From Pipra filicauda (lineage: Eukaryota > Chordata > Aves > Passeriformes > Pipridae): DNA of 64,000 bases. The DNA lies in contig NW_024104285.1 in NCBI RefSeq assembly GCF_003945595.2, forward strand, positions 1-64,000, given 5' to 3'. Of the stretch, positions 11,646 to 23,190 are shown one piece after another. Made by a program: the position numbers and the translations under genes. Each line of letters opens with the position of its first letter. Position 1 is the stretch's first letter. The notes below the pieces were generated by a model. The model saw only the letters and a list, made by a program, of their open reading frames with translations. It did no database searches and was not told where the DNA came from.

Positions 11646-13822
11646 GGTTATACCTTAAAATTTATGGTGTCCCAAAGGATTCAGCAGTGATCTCATGATA
11701 CAGCTATGGAACAGGGGAATTCACATTTAATGTTAAACTTTACCCCAGTACTATTCACATTTTTTCTGGATTGTCTTTGTACTTATGCCTCAAAACGTCA
11801 TGTTTTTACAAACTTTATTTTGTGTATTTTCTTTTAATTTAACCCAGGTTAATAAAGAAAACATTGCATACAGATCTTTAAAAAGTAACTTTCTTTTGGT
11901 TCAAGACATTGCAAGCTATTGCTGTCTACCATATCCTAATTTATACAAGCTTTTCCTTTTTCAGTTTAACAAATCATTTTCCACCCAAACCCCAAGAGTT
12001 GCATTTCTGAAGATCAGCCATTATATCTTTGTATTTGCTTAAAAATACACTTTTCTTATCAAAGAAACATACTGGATACACTAACTTTGTAAACCCATCA
12101 ATTTTATCCTGCTTCTCATTGATGGATTTGCATTGTATAATTCCACCTTTCAGTTGTTTGTACTTAAATTTGATATGGGATTAGTAATTTCATGGGTCAA
12201 GTCTCTTTGAATTTGGGAGATATTTGGAATTTTAGGTGATAATTTTTCCAAGTCTCCTGACTCCAGTACATGAAGTCCTTAAGCAATGGTTCTACATTAC
12301 AGGTTAGTATTTTTCTGTGTCATACCATCTAAACATTTTGTCTCAGCATTCAAAACCACAAGCATTACTGAGATTTGAAATTTTTCCTATTTAATTCTTT
12401 TTCATGTAGTACTGTTTTCTCCAAATATCTCTAAAACAGCCTGATAATTAGCAGACATCAAATGCATTGCTGGCTGTTACCAAAAATAGGACTCCTTTCA
12501 ACATGCTGAAGGTAACAGTTGCTGACAGAAATTAAGTAGCTGTTTAAATCCTTGTGATATCTTCCATATTTCAAGAGCTACAGCAAGAGTTTTTAGTTGC
12601 CCTTTTCCAATCATTTTCCCCCCTGATTTCTATTTATGTCTGATTATAGGAGATGCTTCCTACCCAGTCCTGATCAAAAGCCTTTAAAAGAAATTCTCTT
12701 AGTCTTTTTTTTTTGTCCTAACTAGTTTGAAATACCATAACACCTGATTTAGCAATATCTGGGAAGAAAAACTATTTATTGATGCTACCCCCTAATAATA
12801 CTCTGAAGCGTTGCTTTTTGCCTTTAGTGATTGTAGTTGTTCAGCTGTGAAAAATTTCTTTTTCTATAATATTATAGAGCTTCAGAACTACAAGTACAGA
12901 ATAAAAGGCAGGTGCTACTCTCAATTCCCAGGCACCCTGCCCTGGAATGCTGTAGTTACAAGACTCACACATAACATGATTCAGTCTGCACTCAGGGAAG
13001 AAAATAGAAGTGACTTGAGGTAGATCAGAATTAGTGATTCTCTAGAGAATTTTCTCTGCTCTCTCCTTTGAGAAAAGGTTTATTTTAGTAAAGACTGAAG
13101 CTCACTGGCAAGAATAAGAGCAGCGTTTCCCTTTAAAGGAACTCATCCCCCAGCTAAACAGCACAAATTCATCCTGACTGCTGTGAATTCCTTCTCAGCA
13201 CTGATTCACCGGCTGCTGACCATGGTCAGCTCCAAGGCTGCAGATCAGGTTGTGAGGAGAAATGTCTTTACCTGAAGAATAATATCAACATGTATCTCTG
13301 CCACAATAAGAGAAACAGGAGAACACAGTTCATTACAAATTATCACTACGTCACCTAAATTTCTGTATTCTGATATTTCATTGGAAAACTCTGTACCGTG
13401 GCCTCAGTGTTCCTGAAGAATGGTATTTGTTCTTTTATTGAAATGTTGCCATCAGAAAGCATAGTTTGTTCCCATCCATAATTCAGAGTTTCCTTCAGAA
13501 AAGGCAGAAGCTGACTGTTCAAATATATTGAAACTATCATAGCCTGCAGCACCTGCTGCAATGCATTATTGATACCCAGGAGTGGCATTGACGCAATTCT
13601 GGGAGCATGTGCTTTCCTCTGCATTGGGGAATTCTAAATGGAAAGACATTTCCTGTGGATTTTGTTTTTCTGATACTTTCCTGAGATGGATACTTCAAAA
13701 AAGAATGACCTCTGGACATTTCTAAGTTGGAGTATCTCGAGGACGCCTCTACAGTTTTATTACTACCATTATTTTATTTTTTCTTTTCTTTTTCACAACC
13801 CATCTTTTCCTTTGCTCTGCAG

Positions 13823-14005
13823 GAGAAGGGAGCCAGGTCAGAGGGAGTCAGCAAGGCTGGCAGAGCTGTGCCCTCAGTTGGTGCACTCAGGAAAAACTTC
13901 TCTAATTCCATGATTTGTCAGTACTTTTGGGAGAGTTTCTATAAACCCTCTCCAGCCTCTCTGAGGTCTGGCCCAGTGCCTCCAATTTTTGATGTGGTCA
14001 GTTAA
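13823..14005 (+). other. Candidate 3' coding or lncRNA exon, + strand
   Basis: A long pyrimidine tract (about 13770-13820, ending TTTGCTCTGCAG) makes one of the strongest acceptors in the window. The next base opens a phase-0 frame of 60 codons ending at TAA (14003-14005). The predicted peptide has no repeats or strong bias; a short internal stretch reads RKNFSNSMICQYFW. I do not recognise the family. No good donor and no AATAAA close downstream were seen. The same frame also stays open upstream of the acceptor (13727 onward), so openness alone is weak evidence. It could be a chance acceptor beside an open frame, or an exon of a non-coding RNA. Confidence 0.2.
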
Positions 14006-15944
14006 ATAAGTATTTTATTTTGGCACTAAAAAGAATTTTCCTTCTGACCAAATTAGAATAAGGCAGGGTTTTCTTCTCAGTTCTCTGCTGATTAAGAACT
14101 ACCTACCCTGTTCAAAAGCAGTTCAGGTTTCTGACAAAAGATGAAGTGCTCTGGAACAGCCAGGATTGGGTCTCATCAAGACTTCATCAAAAGGAATTTT
14201 GCTGGCAACGTTCAGTCCTTTGGATTGTATCAGTCATGCCATCAACATCACAACAGCAAAAGGCACGAGCAGAAATGGTGAGGAATGAATCTACAGTATG
14301 TAATTTATTGCTGCAATTTTTAGATCCCAAGTGGGTTAATTTTCAAAAGCTGTCAGGTAATTATTCTGTGTTTCAGGTTTTTTTCTTCTTGACTGGAACA
14401 ATGAATCATTAAATAAGTGAGAGCTTGGAGACACCATGCTGAGGAGAACTCTCTAGCATCAGTAAGCAGAGAAAAATCTGATTCTGATAGCAGCCTCATC
14501 AGTTACTACATAATTTAAATGGAAGTTGGATAATCCTAAAGGGCTTTAGAATCTCATCTAAACAGCACCATTACTCATCCTCAAAACATTTTATTGCAAT
14601 TGAAGACTGGTTTTTATGCTCTCAGATAAATTTAACAAGATCTCTGTAATTTTATTTTTATGTAAATATGTATGCCACATATATAATAAAATGGTTCAGT
14701 GCTAAGAATTTAAAGTGCAGACTTATACAGTTCTTTTGCCATAGAATATGAGCCCTCAAATAAAACTTAGACCAAAGACTACTTTTAATTTGAACAGATC
14801 CACTCCCTCTCTCTCTCCTGCTTCCTCATCAATCAGTAATTACCATTTGCAAAATTCATACTATTTGACCCATCAGCTCTCTGATTACGATTCATCTGAT
14901 CACTAGACAAAGAAATCCAATTATATATTATTCTTCCATTTTTTCATATATTATTATTTCCATTTTTACAGAAAGGCTCGTAATGTCTCAACCACATGAA
15001 ACCAAACACATGCAAAGAGGATCTGCCTGGCCAAGTTCTGCTTCATTTTCCCTTATTTACTGCAGAAAAGTTTGCAACAAGCAGTTATGCTACAGCGTTA
15101 TGTGGCCTTAAGATATGAGTGGCACACAGTCCAAATCCAACAGATAATAAGCCAAGTTCAGGGTAAAAAACCTGCTCAAGGTAATGTGGCGAGTGCTCTA
15201 AATCAAGAGTTTTTTTACCAGTTCCTGACATAATCAGGAAATTCTCAATCGGTCATTTAATCTGTTCAGTTCCTGCCATCGTGGTGGTGCCAACAACCTG
15301 CTCAGTGACCACAAACCAGGCTTAGAATAAAAGATCAAAACAAAACATCTGTACAAAGCAGTGCTTCCAGAAACAGTTTAAGGCAAAATAAAAGTAGTTC
15401 TGTAAAATTTCTCCTTTATATTTTCTGAACTCGTTGTTCAGAAATATCCACGGAACAGCCTTCACATCTACTTATTTTTATGTGTGTACTTCCTGCTTAT
15501 TCCCCTAAAATTACTCATTATTTTTCGTTAACGAATAGTACCAGAAACAAAGCACATTTAAAGCAGAGAGTTCATTTGTCTTCTAAAAGCTGGCAATATA
15601 AAATGAAGCAACCTCTCTATGTACGCTAATCATTTATCTCAGGGCACTATGCCACATCATAGGAAAATATGCTTAATATGGAGGTGCTTTAGCTATAGGA
15701 AGGATATCTTCACCCACAGGAGAATAAATGGAAACAGATTAAGTACTCAGACAGATTAAGTACTCAAATTACCTTTTTTTCCCCACTCCATGATTCAACC
15801 TCCACCCTCTTTTTTTTTTTTCAATCCAGTTAGAGTTGTAGAAGGGGTACAATTTTGATCTGCTATTCAAATGTATTTATAGTGTCATTAATTTGTCTTT
15901 ATGATTTAAGTGATTATTTCAGCAGCCTGTTTTCATTCCATTTT
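14006..15944. other. Unique non-coding DNA
   Basis: No exon, repeat family or RNA gene recognised. An 88-codon + strand frame at 14146-14412 has no splice or codon-use support. Confidence 0.5.
15734..15767. repeat. 17-bp tandem duplication (2 copies)
   Basis: ACAGATTAAGTACTCAG is followed immediately by ACAGATTAAGTACTCAA (16 of 17 identical). Confidence 0.85.
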
Positions 15945-16310
15945 CTAGTCAAACAGCAGCTTTTCTAAGATGCAGTATTCTAACTGGAAAAACATAGATA
16001 CAATATATAAGTGATCTTGGATGAACTGAAAGAGAATATGAGGATCGATCTCAAAAGAGCAAAGAATGTTTTTATTTTCCTTTTCCAACAAGAGATTTTC
16101 AAATAAGCAAGTTTCATTCAACTTCCTACTGTGAAATTCCCCAGCCATTTTCTCTAATGTCCTGTGATCCACTTGGTGCATAACATTTGGAATACTGGAA
16201 TGGCAAGCACAGAACATTGCAAGGATAGAAAAACCTGAGAGATCAAAGTCTTTTTCATGCAGATCTTCCCTTGAAACATAGATAACATCAAAACAGCAGC
16301 ATATGCACAT
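15945..16310 (-). other. 121-codon ORF of uncertain status
   Basis: This is the longest ATG-started frame on the minus strand outside repeats (121 codons ending TAG). Its composition is less biased than most chance frames here, with acidic, basic and histidine residues spread throughout, including DLSGFSILAMFCACH and HRTLEKMAGEFHSRK. An acceptor-like TTATCTATGTTTCAAG lies within the frame just before GGAAGATCTG. No good donor was found. In AT-rich DNA a few frames of this length are expected in 64 kb, and I do not recognise the protein. It may be chance, an exon, or a relic of a coding sequence. Confidence 0.15.
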
Positions 16311-17159
16311 TGGGATTATACAACAGACTTAAAACAACAAGAACCTTTGCTTGAAAGATGGGGATGTAAAATCCTACTCTGGTTACCAGTAAAGAGTCCA
16401 TCAAGCCAGCAGATTACTGAGGCATATTTTGAATTTTTTTTATTACGTATTTATACATGTTACTAATCACCTGTAGGGATATTTTTGAATTCTTTTGCAG
16501 GACTATTTTAAAACTCATTACTACAGTAGGCAGATTCCAGTCCCACAAGTTCTAAATGATACCATGAACAAACTGTGAAAATCTATGATGTTTTACGTGA
16601 CCTGGGTTTGTCATTGATGGCTTTTTTAACTGTACATATAACAGAAATCATGTAGACTTAGTCATCAACGACTTTTAAAATATGAATTCTTAAATCTGAA
16701 ATTGATGTAAAATCTTCTTTCAGTTGCAGTCCCTCCACTCTCTCATTCCTCCAGTTTTGAGCAATTATTACTGTTTCCTCAGCTCTTTTTCCAACTGTTT
16801 TGCAGATATGCTGACTATAGTGTGAGGAGCTATCCTAGACTACAAAACAAAACACGCTTTTGAAGAGTTTCTATACAAGTTCAAAAACCTAGAAAAAAAG
16901 CCAAGACCAAAAAACCCAAAATATTTTCTCTAATAAAGACACCATTACCAGAGCAATCTTACACACAAACTAAGCACTGCCCTGCGAACCTCTACAACCT
17001 CTGCTATCTCCAGAAGCAATGCAGGCAACACAAGGAGCAGGATCTGTGCTTAATTTCAGATCCCTGTAGCCAACAGGTATTCCCCAGGTTTCTATTCATG
17101 TTTTCCTTAAGTTTCACAATCATTAATAATTCATTTCCCTAAATCGTACTTGGGTGCCA

Positions 17160-17610
17160 TCAGGAGTGATGTCACCTTCAGAAGCCAAACGATGAGTGAC
17201 TTCCACCCCACCCTTGGGGAGGCCTCATTCTGTCTGGGCTTACACTTGTGATGAGCTGTCAAACCTCATTTCCTGCCAGCTCCTTGTCAGAGCTGTGCTC
17301 CATGGCACACATCAAACACGGCCGCCTTTTCCTCCCCCAAGACAACACTCCCTCCACCTTCCGGGGGCTGCAAGGAAAAGGGTGACATTTGCGGGTTTGC
17401 ATCAAACAAAGCAAGCTGAGCCACCAACTGCTTTTTTAAACAAACTGTTTACAAATGAATCCCAAATGATTAAGCGCTAAAGAAATCTGCAAACAGCAGA
17501 AATTTCTGCTCTTTCTGCCCTTGAACTACTTTGCACAAACTTGCTAATCAGCAGCAGCTTTGTTCTGATTATAAGTTATTGAATGTGATCGTTTTGCATA
17601 TAAATTCCTC
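17160..17610. promoter_or_regulatory. Candidate conserved enhancer-like block
   Basis: Compared with its AT-rich flanks, this block is denser in GC and CpG (for example CGGCCGCC, TTCCGGGGG, TTGCGGG) and has clustered developmental transcription-factor-like words. These include ATCAAACAAAG (TCF/SOX-like), TGTTTAC (forkhead-like), TGATTAAGCGC (homeodomain-like), CTAATCAG and TTTTGCATAT (POU/octamer-like). The ORF at 17196-17480 does not look like a protein. Enhancer status is inferred from composition; cross-species conservation is the test. Confidence 0.3.
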
Positions 17611-20600
17611 TCTACTTTTAAATTTAAATATACTTTAAATGGTATATTCAGCAAAGCAGACTCATACATTTGCCATCAGTACTGCTGACAAAAAATGTCT
17701 TTTAGAATAGCAGTCTCTGACAGATTTTCTAGAAAGTGAAAGTATATTTTATAAAAAGTGCACTTTTCCATGAAGTGTAACAACTCCCTTATAATTCTGA
17801 CTAATTCCAGCCTCTCTGAAGTATGACCAACGTACACCATTAAAAAACCCCAGCAGCACTACCTTGTATTAAAGATGCCCAAGAGTACATATTAATCTTA
17901 CAAACAAAACTACCCTGTATCTATTAAACACAATTTTCAGTCCTATAATGCTCTGGTAAGGCACAAGGACAGACCTGCCCAGGGAAGACATGTTCCCAAA
18001 CCAAAATGGGATATACACGATCCACCTGTATCCTGCAAAGTTCTGTCTCCACTCTTTTCAGAAACCAATGAGCTCTGGCTTGTCTTTACAGCTCAGGTTG
18101 CTTTTGTTCCAACTTCCAGGATATAAATTGCTTTATTTCTGCATTTACCTACGCCTTACATGCAGTGAAAATTTTATTTACTTGAACTCAGTTACATTAA
18201 ATCAGAATAGTTCCTCTGTGGCCATTACTGTATCCATTTTCACTTCAGAGTCACTACTTCTGTGAATTTTATCTTTCCTCAAATCTGTGTACCTGAGATG
18301 ATCTTATGCTCTTCACTAACATCAAATTTACATTCTTTTAAAATAGAAATATTTTTATGATGAAGAGCATTTACACAATTCTAGGAAAAAAGACACTTAA
18401 AAAAAAAGGAGAGCACTAAATCAGACTATTTTGTGCACTCTCCCATTAATGTTACTTTTGAGGAAAATTAAGATCAGCTAAAGAAGTTAGATTACATTAA
18501 TTTTAAGTGTAATTAGTGATTTTTTTAAAATCAAATTAATGAGCCAGTTTCTACTACCATTGATTTACAGAAAAAAAGCCAAGTAAAAAGCTTTTCAAAT
18601 TTCACATAATTAACTGAAAACAGACACCAGCTTCGTAAATACATCTTCTGAAAAGGTGTTAGAAATGAAACCAGAGCAGAGGAATAGGTCCCCAAAATTT
18701 ACTGCAATTCTTAATTTGATTAAAACTCTGTTGAAGATTTGATCCCTTTGGCTCCCCCTGCCCCATGGACCTATTGGTAGTTATAAAAAGGCAACATACT
18801 CCTCCCTAACTGTAGGAACCCAAGGTCCTGCTCTGCTTCCACAGCAGCTCATCAAAGTTCCCAAAAAACCACCCCAACACTGGCAGGAGAGAGAGAACAA
18901 TTGATTCCAAAGGAAATGGGGAACACCAATGTGCAGCAGGAAAGCTCTGCAGGAGATGGGCTGCAAATATTCTGTGACAGGAGCTTTGTTCTTCCCCCAA
19001 GACTCCAGTTCTCCTTCTATTTGCATCTACATGAGTGAAGTGACTTTGATGTCTACTAGAAAGTTATGAGAGAGTAAGACTGTTTTAAATGTGGAGGGGA
19101 AGAACTGAGCTCTCTGTGTTGGGACACAGAGACTCCTCTGCACAGGGCTGATCCCCCCAACACACAGTAAAACAGCCACTGTTTAAAAAAAAAAATAGCA
19201 AAAAACCCATATAAAATTATAAAAGACAGTGCAAAAAGAAGGAAAGAACTAGGAATCAATGACTTTGGGTGAAGATCTTTCTCGACTGTGCTGGCTGGAA
19301 CAAAGGAGGCATCGCCAGAAGCTTCATTCGCAGAGGACTTCTTTGTAACATATTGCAGCAACAGAACTGCCCAAATGCCTTGACAGTGTTATACTGTAAC
19401 AGGTCTGACAGCACTGAGTAGACTTGCAACTTTACTTCCAGGGAAGTTGTAGCAATTCATATTGGCTGAAAATCCAGCCCAATTTTAGGGGACTTTTCAA
19501 TGAATCACTTCTAATACAGTGCAGATGTAGCAGATGCATCTCTGCAGGATTTCAGACCAGACTTTGGGTATAGAGAATTAGTTACATTTCACAATGACAT
19601 TATTTCCAGATGTCTGAAAGAGATCAGAAGAAAACTAACATCTGGTAAGGGACCAAAAATACTGGGTACTTTTAAATACGCAGCAAGAAGAATACCAAGT
19701 TTCAGAAAAGGGAACAATTCCATGGAAAAGTGTAGTAATAAAACACATAAGATTTTCAGGAGAATGTTTCTAGAACCAAGTTGTTCTACGCATTGCCCTA
19801 CTTGAGAGGCAAGTATACAGTCTCCTTCACAAATTAGGTTAGAGAGTGATATCACATATGGGTCAAAAAATCCTAACAAAGAACCAGTAATCTCTAGTTT
19901 TAAAACACAGAGAGGAATTGGTACTAATCATCATTTAAAAGCCACCAATACTTGCTCATCTCAACAACAATAAATTATCAAAAATTGCTATCTGCTTTTC
20001 AAAATCAAATATTTAGCATGTGACAGTTTCTCCCCTCTGCTTGCAAGGTGGTGATCATGTTATTGCAACCCTGGTTCTCACAGTTTCAGTTCTGAATCAC
20101 AGAAATGCACTAATTTTGTGCCACAGTTGCCAATCACAAAGCCACATCTTATAAGGTCTTAAGTTATATCCTAGTCTTGCTTATGTTACAAGTTCTGGGC
20201 TCCTGAATAAATTATTTTCTTTTCAAAGAAACCCATTTAACTGCCCATGAAGATGATTTGGACATATTTCCTGAAGAATCTGGGGTATATCTTTATTTGT
20301 ACACTGCCACTGGCACTTTATAATATCAAAGGAACAGGCTCTGGTGTAAGATCACTTCCTGAAACACATGGAACAAGACTAGGATACAACAGGACCAGGA
20401 GACAAAAAAGACTTTCCACTTCAATAAGAGGAATTACAGGTAAAACTAAGACAAGCTCCTCCTGACCCAAATAACCAAGCACCAAAATGGAATTTTGTGC
20501 CTCTCCACTTCACTGCCAGGACCATGTTCAGGCAGTTCATCACCCCACTACTGTGAGACAAATGGCATTTAAAATATATTTTGAAACTGAACAGGAAAAC

Positions 20601-22224
20601 ATAAAAAACCCACAAACAGTCTAATTAGAAGGTAACAGGTAAAACTCTCTCAGCGTTCATTTATGGATAGATCCAAAGTACTAATAAATAAGCTAAGTCA
20701 GGTTTTCCTATGGAATAGTATCCTATTAAATTAATAATTAAGGAGTCTTTCATACTTTCATGCCTACATTGTGCTAATAAGAATTGGTTCCATGTAGTAA
20801 CTCCAAAGGGAACCACATGCTGACAACAGCTAAAAGCTTCATAAATACCAGTTGTAACACTTCCCAGTTGCATTGTTTGATCCGAAAAGGCTCAGAAGTG
20901 CAGGCAAACCATGATGGATGTGTACACTTGGAAAGTTATGAGTAGGATTTGAGAGAACTTTTTCTCTAAGTGAGACTAATCAAGAGTCAAATACCGTGTG
21001 CAGCTTTGACATTGTGGAAAGCTTTAGTGTGAATTCTCTAGATAGGATCCAAGAAAGCTTTGTCCTTTTATTAATCTTATTTCTAGATGATGTCCCTGAG
21101 CTGCTTCTGGGTGGCTTTTGCTGGAGAGATTTTGAGGTTTGAAAAGTTCTCCGAGGTTTGTCCAACATGAGTTTTAAGCAAATAACCAGCTGACATATTT
21201 TAAGAGGTGACCTAATTTAAGATCCCTTGTGAACCATTAATTAATTCATCATGTTGATTTATTCCATCCACTGCCTGCTTTGTCTATTCCCATTACTTCC
21301 TAAGAAAATTAAAAATTCTTTTAATTATTAAAGACTTATGAAGTCTTTAATTTATTAAACTATTTTTCATGGATTACAAATACAAGTGGTTTCACTGTAT
21401 TAGTTCCAATAGTAAGATAATGTTCCAGAATGATCCACTCAAAGGTTGACTGAGCATATCTTCTGTTTCTAATTCACACCACTGTTCACAAGATGTCAGT
21501 TTTAGCCTGTTCCTCTGACTGCAGTTGGGAAAATCAAGTTTATTTGATGGACCTGTGATGCTTTAAATAGGGTCCAGCATGTTATAGAACAAAGCACATA
21601 TTTCTGACTGTACACCAACCATGATACACCACCAACACTTCAAAGAAACAGCTTTATAAGCAAGATGTGTTTTGAAAATACAACTCACATCTGTTGCTTA
21701 TGTTTCAAAACTCGACATGTTCCAAATTTCATTTACTTGGACAGCAAGTGCAGTTTAAGGGGTCTCTCAGTGGAAGTATAAACGGGTCTAGTATTTCTCT
21801 GAGTTGCTCAGGAAAAGCTCCCCCAGGTGAAGAATTTAATTCTTCAGTTTTGTAGCTGCTTCCCTAAAGGCAAGAGAAAAGTAGGAAACCAGGGCTGAGC
21901 AGGAGTACCCACAGCAACTACAGCAGGTCATTATATTTTCCTGAAAGTCTCTATGTAGGTAAGCAATGAAAAAAGACATCCACTTAATTTACCCAGCTAT
22001 GAGAGTTCAAATCCCAAGATTAATGAGATTTAATCTTTATATAGTAGTTAGATACAGGATACAAATACCATTTTTCATTAAATTATTGTTTTGCTTGTTC
22101 AACAACTTGTTTCATATGACAAATAGAACACAGGAAATAGATTTCAGAACCAGGGTGGTATATCTTTTTTTTTTTTAAACAGAAGACCCAATAGATGAAA
22201 TAATAGTCACTCAATTTGGTTTTT
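17611..22224. other. Unique non-coding DNA
   Basis: Several open frames of 60-101 codons on both strands (for example 19056-19361 minus) lack convincing splice sites or codon structure. A 10-bp-stem inverted repeat (ATTAAAGACT / AGTCTTTAAT, loop TATGA) lies at 21327-21351. No repeat family was recognised. Confidence 0.5.
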
Positions 22225-22281
22225 CTCTGGAGCTTCAAAGTATCTGCTTGAATTCAGATACTTTGACAATGGAAGCCAGAG
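22225..22281. other. Pre-miRNA-like imperfect hairpin
   Basis: A 12-bp perfect stem (TCAAAGTATCTG 22235-22246 with CAGATACTTTGA 22255-22266) closes an 8-nt loop. After an asymmetric internal loop, a further 6-bp stem pairs CTCTGG (22225-22230) with CCAGAG (22276-22281). The arms are about 22 nt, the size of a short pre-miRNA, and either strand could fold. I do not recognise a known miRNA seed. It could also be a relic of a palindromic DNA transposon. Confidence 0.3.
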
Positions 22282-22849
22282 CAGCCCAAAAATTGAGGTA
22301 CCATTATAAATTGAAAGATTCAAACTATTATGAAATCAGGCAAAGTTTCTAGCAAACTCGCTGGAGTTTTCAGAATTTTAATATTCATCCAAGAGCTTTT
22401 TTAGTGCACAACAAAGTTCAAGTGAATCAATTAAGAAAAAATATTGCTCTTTGTTCCTAGAGTACTCATGGCACTTTAATGCCAAAAGTTTATGAAACAT
22501 TTGTGGACTTAAAATGTTTAATGAGTAGCTGATTTAACTCAAGTGTGCTAGACACTCTTTTCAGGTTTTGATGACTTACAGTTCCTTGAGAATGAAAGGA
22601 AAATAAAGTAGAACTTTACATAAATAAAGCAGAACTCTCTGAGCAGGTAACTCCAGCAATATGATTTTATAGAAAATCCCTGGAAATGGTGGTGGGAGAG
22701 AGTGGCAATTTTGTTGGGGTTTTCTGTGAGGCTTTTTTACTATTATTATTTTGATGTTCCATGTTTTTTTCTTCCTTTGGAAAAAGAGGGGGTTAGTCTT
22801 TAATACATTTTCATCTTCATTGCCTGTAGTGACAAACACAAACTCGCCC

Positions 22850-23190
22850 TTCTTTTATACGTACCCTGACATCTCTCCCTTCTCTTACATTTCTTTTCCT
22901 GATCTGAGAGTACAGGGTTTAGTGCAGGCTGAAATTAGGGACCAGCAGAACTGCAGCAGATTGAGCAGCAATTTGGCCCAGCCAAAACTGTCCTTGCCCA
23001 TTGTCACCGACAGCTGGAGACAACAACAAACACAGGAGGGACACAAAGGAGTCTGCCTTTCATGTCTCAGCTTTCCACTCCGAAATACAGCTTAAACAGG
23101 TTTTTGAGGAGCGGCTCAAAGTCTGCTCTTTGTCATTTAAAATTAGGCACCAGAAAAACAAAAGGACACTTGCAGTTTCATTCTAGCGTT
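22850..23190. promoter_or_regulatory. Candidate conserved/regulatory block
   Basis: The block is more GC-balanced than its flanks and retains CpGs (CACCGACAG, CTCCGAAATAC, GAGCGGCTC). A 114-codon + strand frame (22751-23095) runs through it. A pyrimidine tract ending CTGATCTGAG could be an acceptor, but no good donor follows. An enhancer or an untranslated exon is as likely as coding. Confidence 0.2.

Larger units (their letters stand above)
9993..13822. other. Unique non-coding DNA
   Basis: AT-rich sequence with an (AT)10 microsatellite and A tracts. Open frames of up to about 85 codons (for example 11785-12042) are rich in F/L/K/S and consistent with chance. The strong pyrimidine tract at its right end belongs to the candidate exon at 13823. 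Confidence 0.5.
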
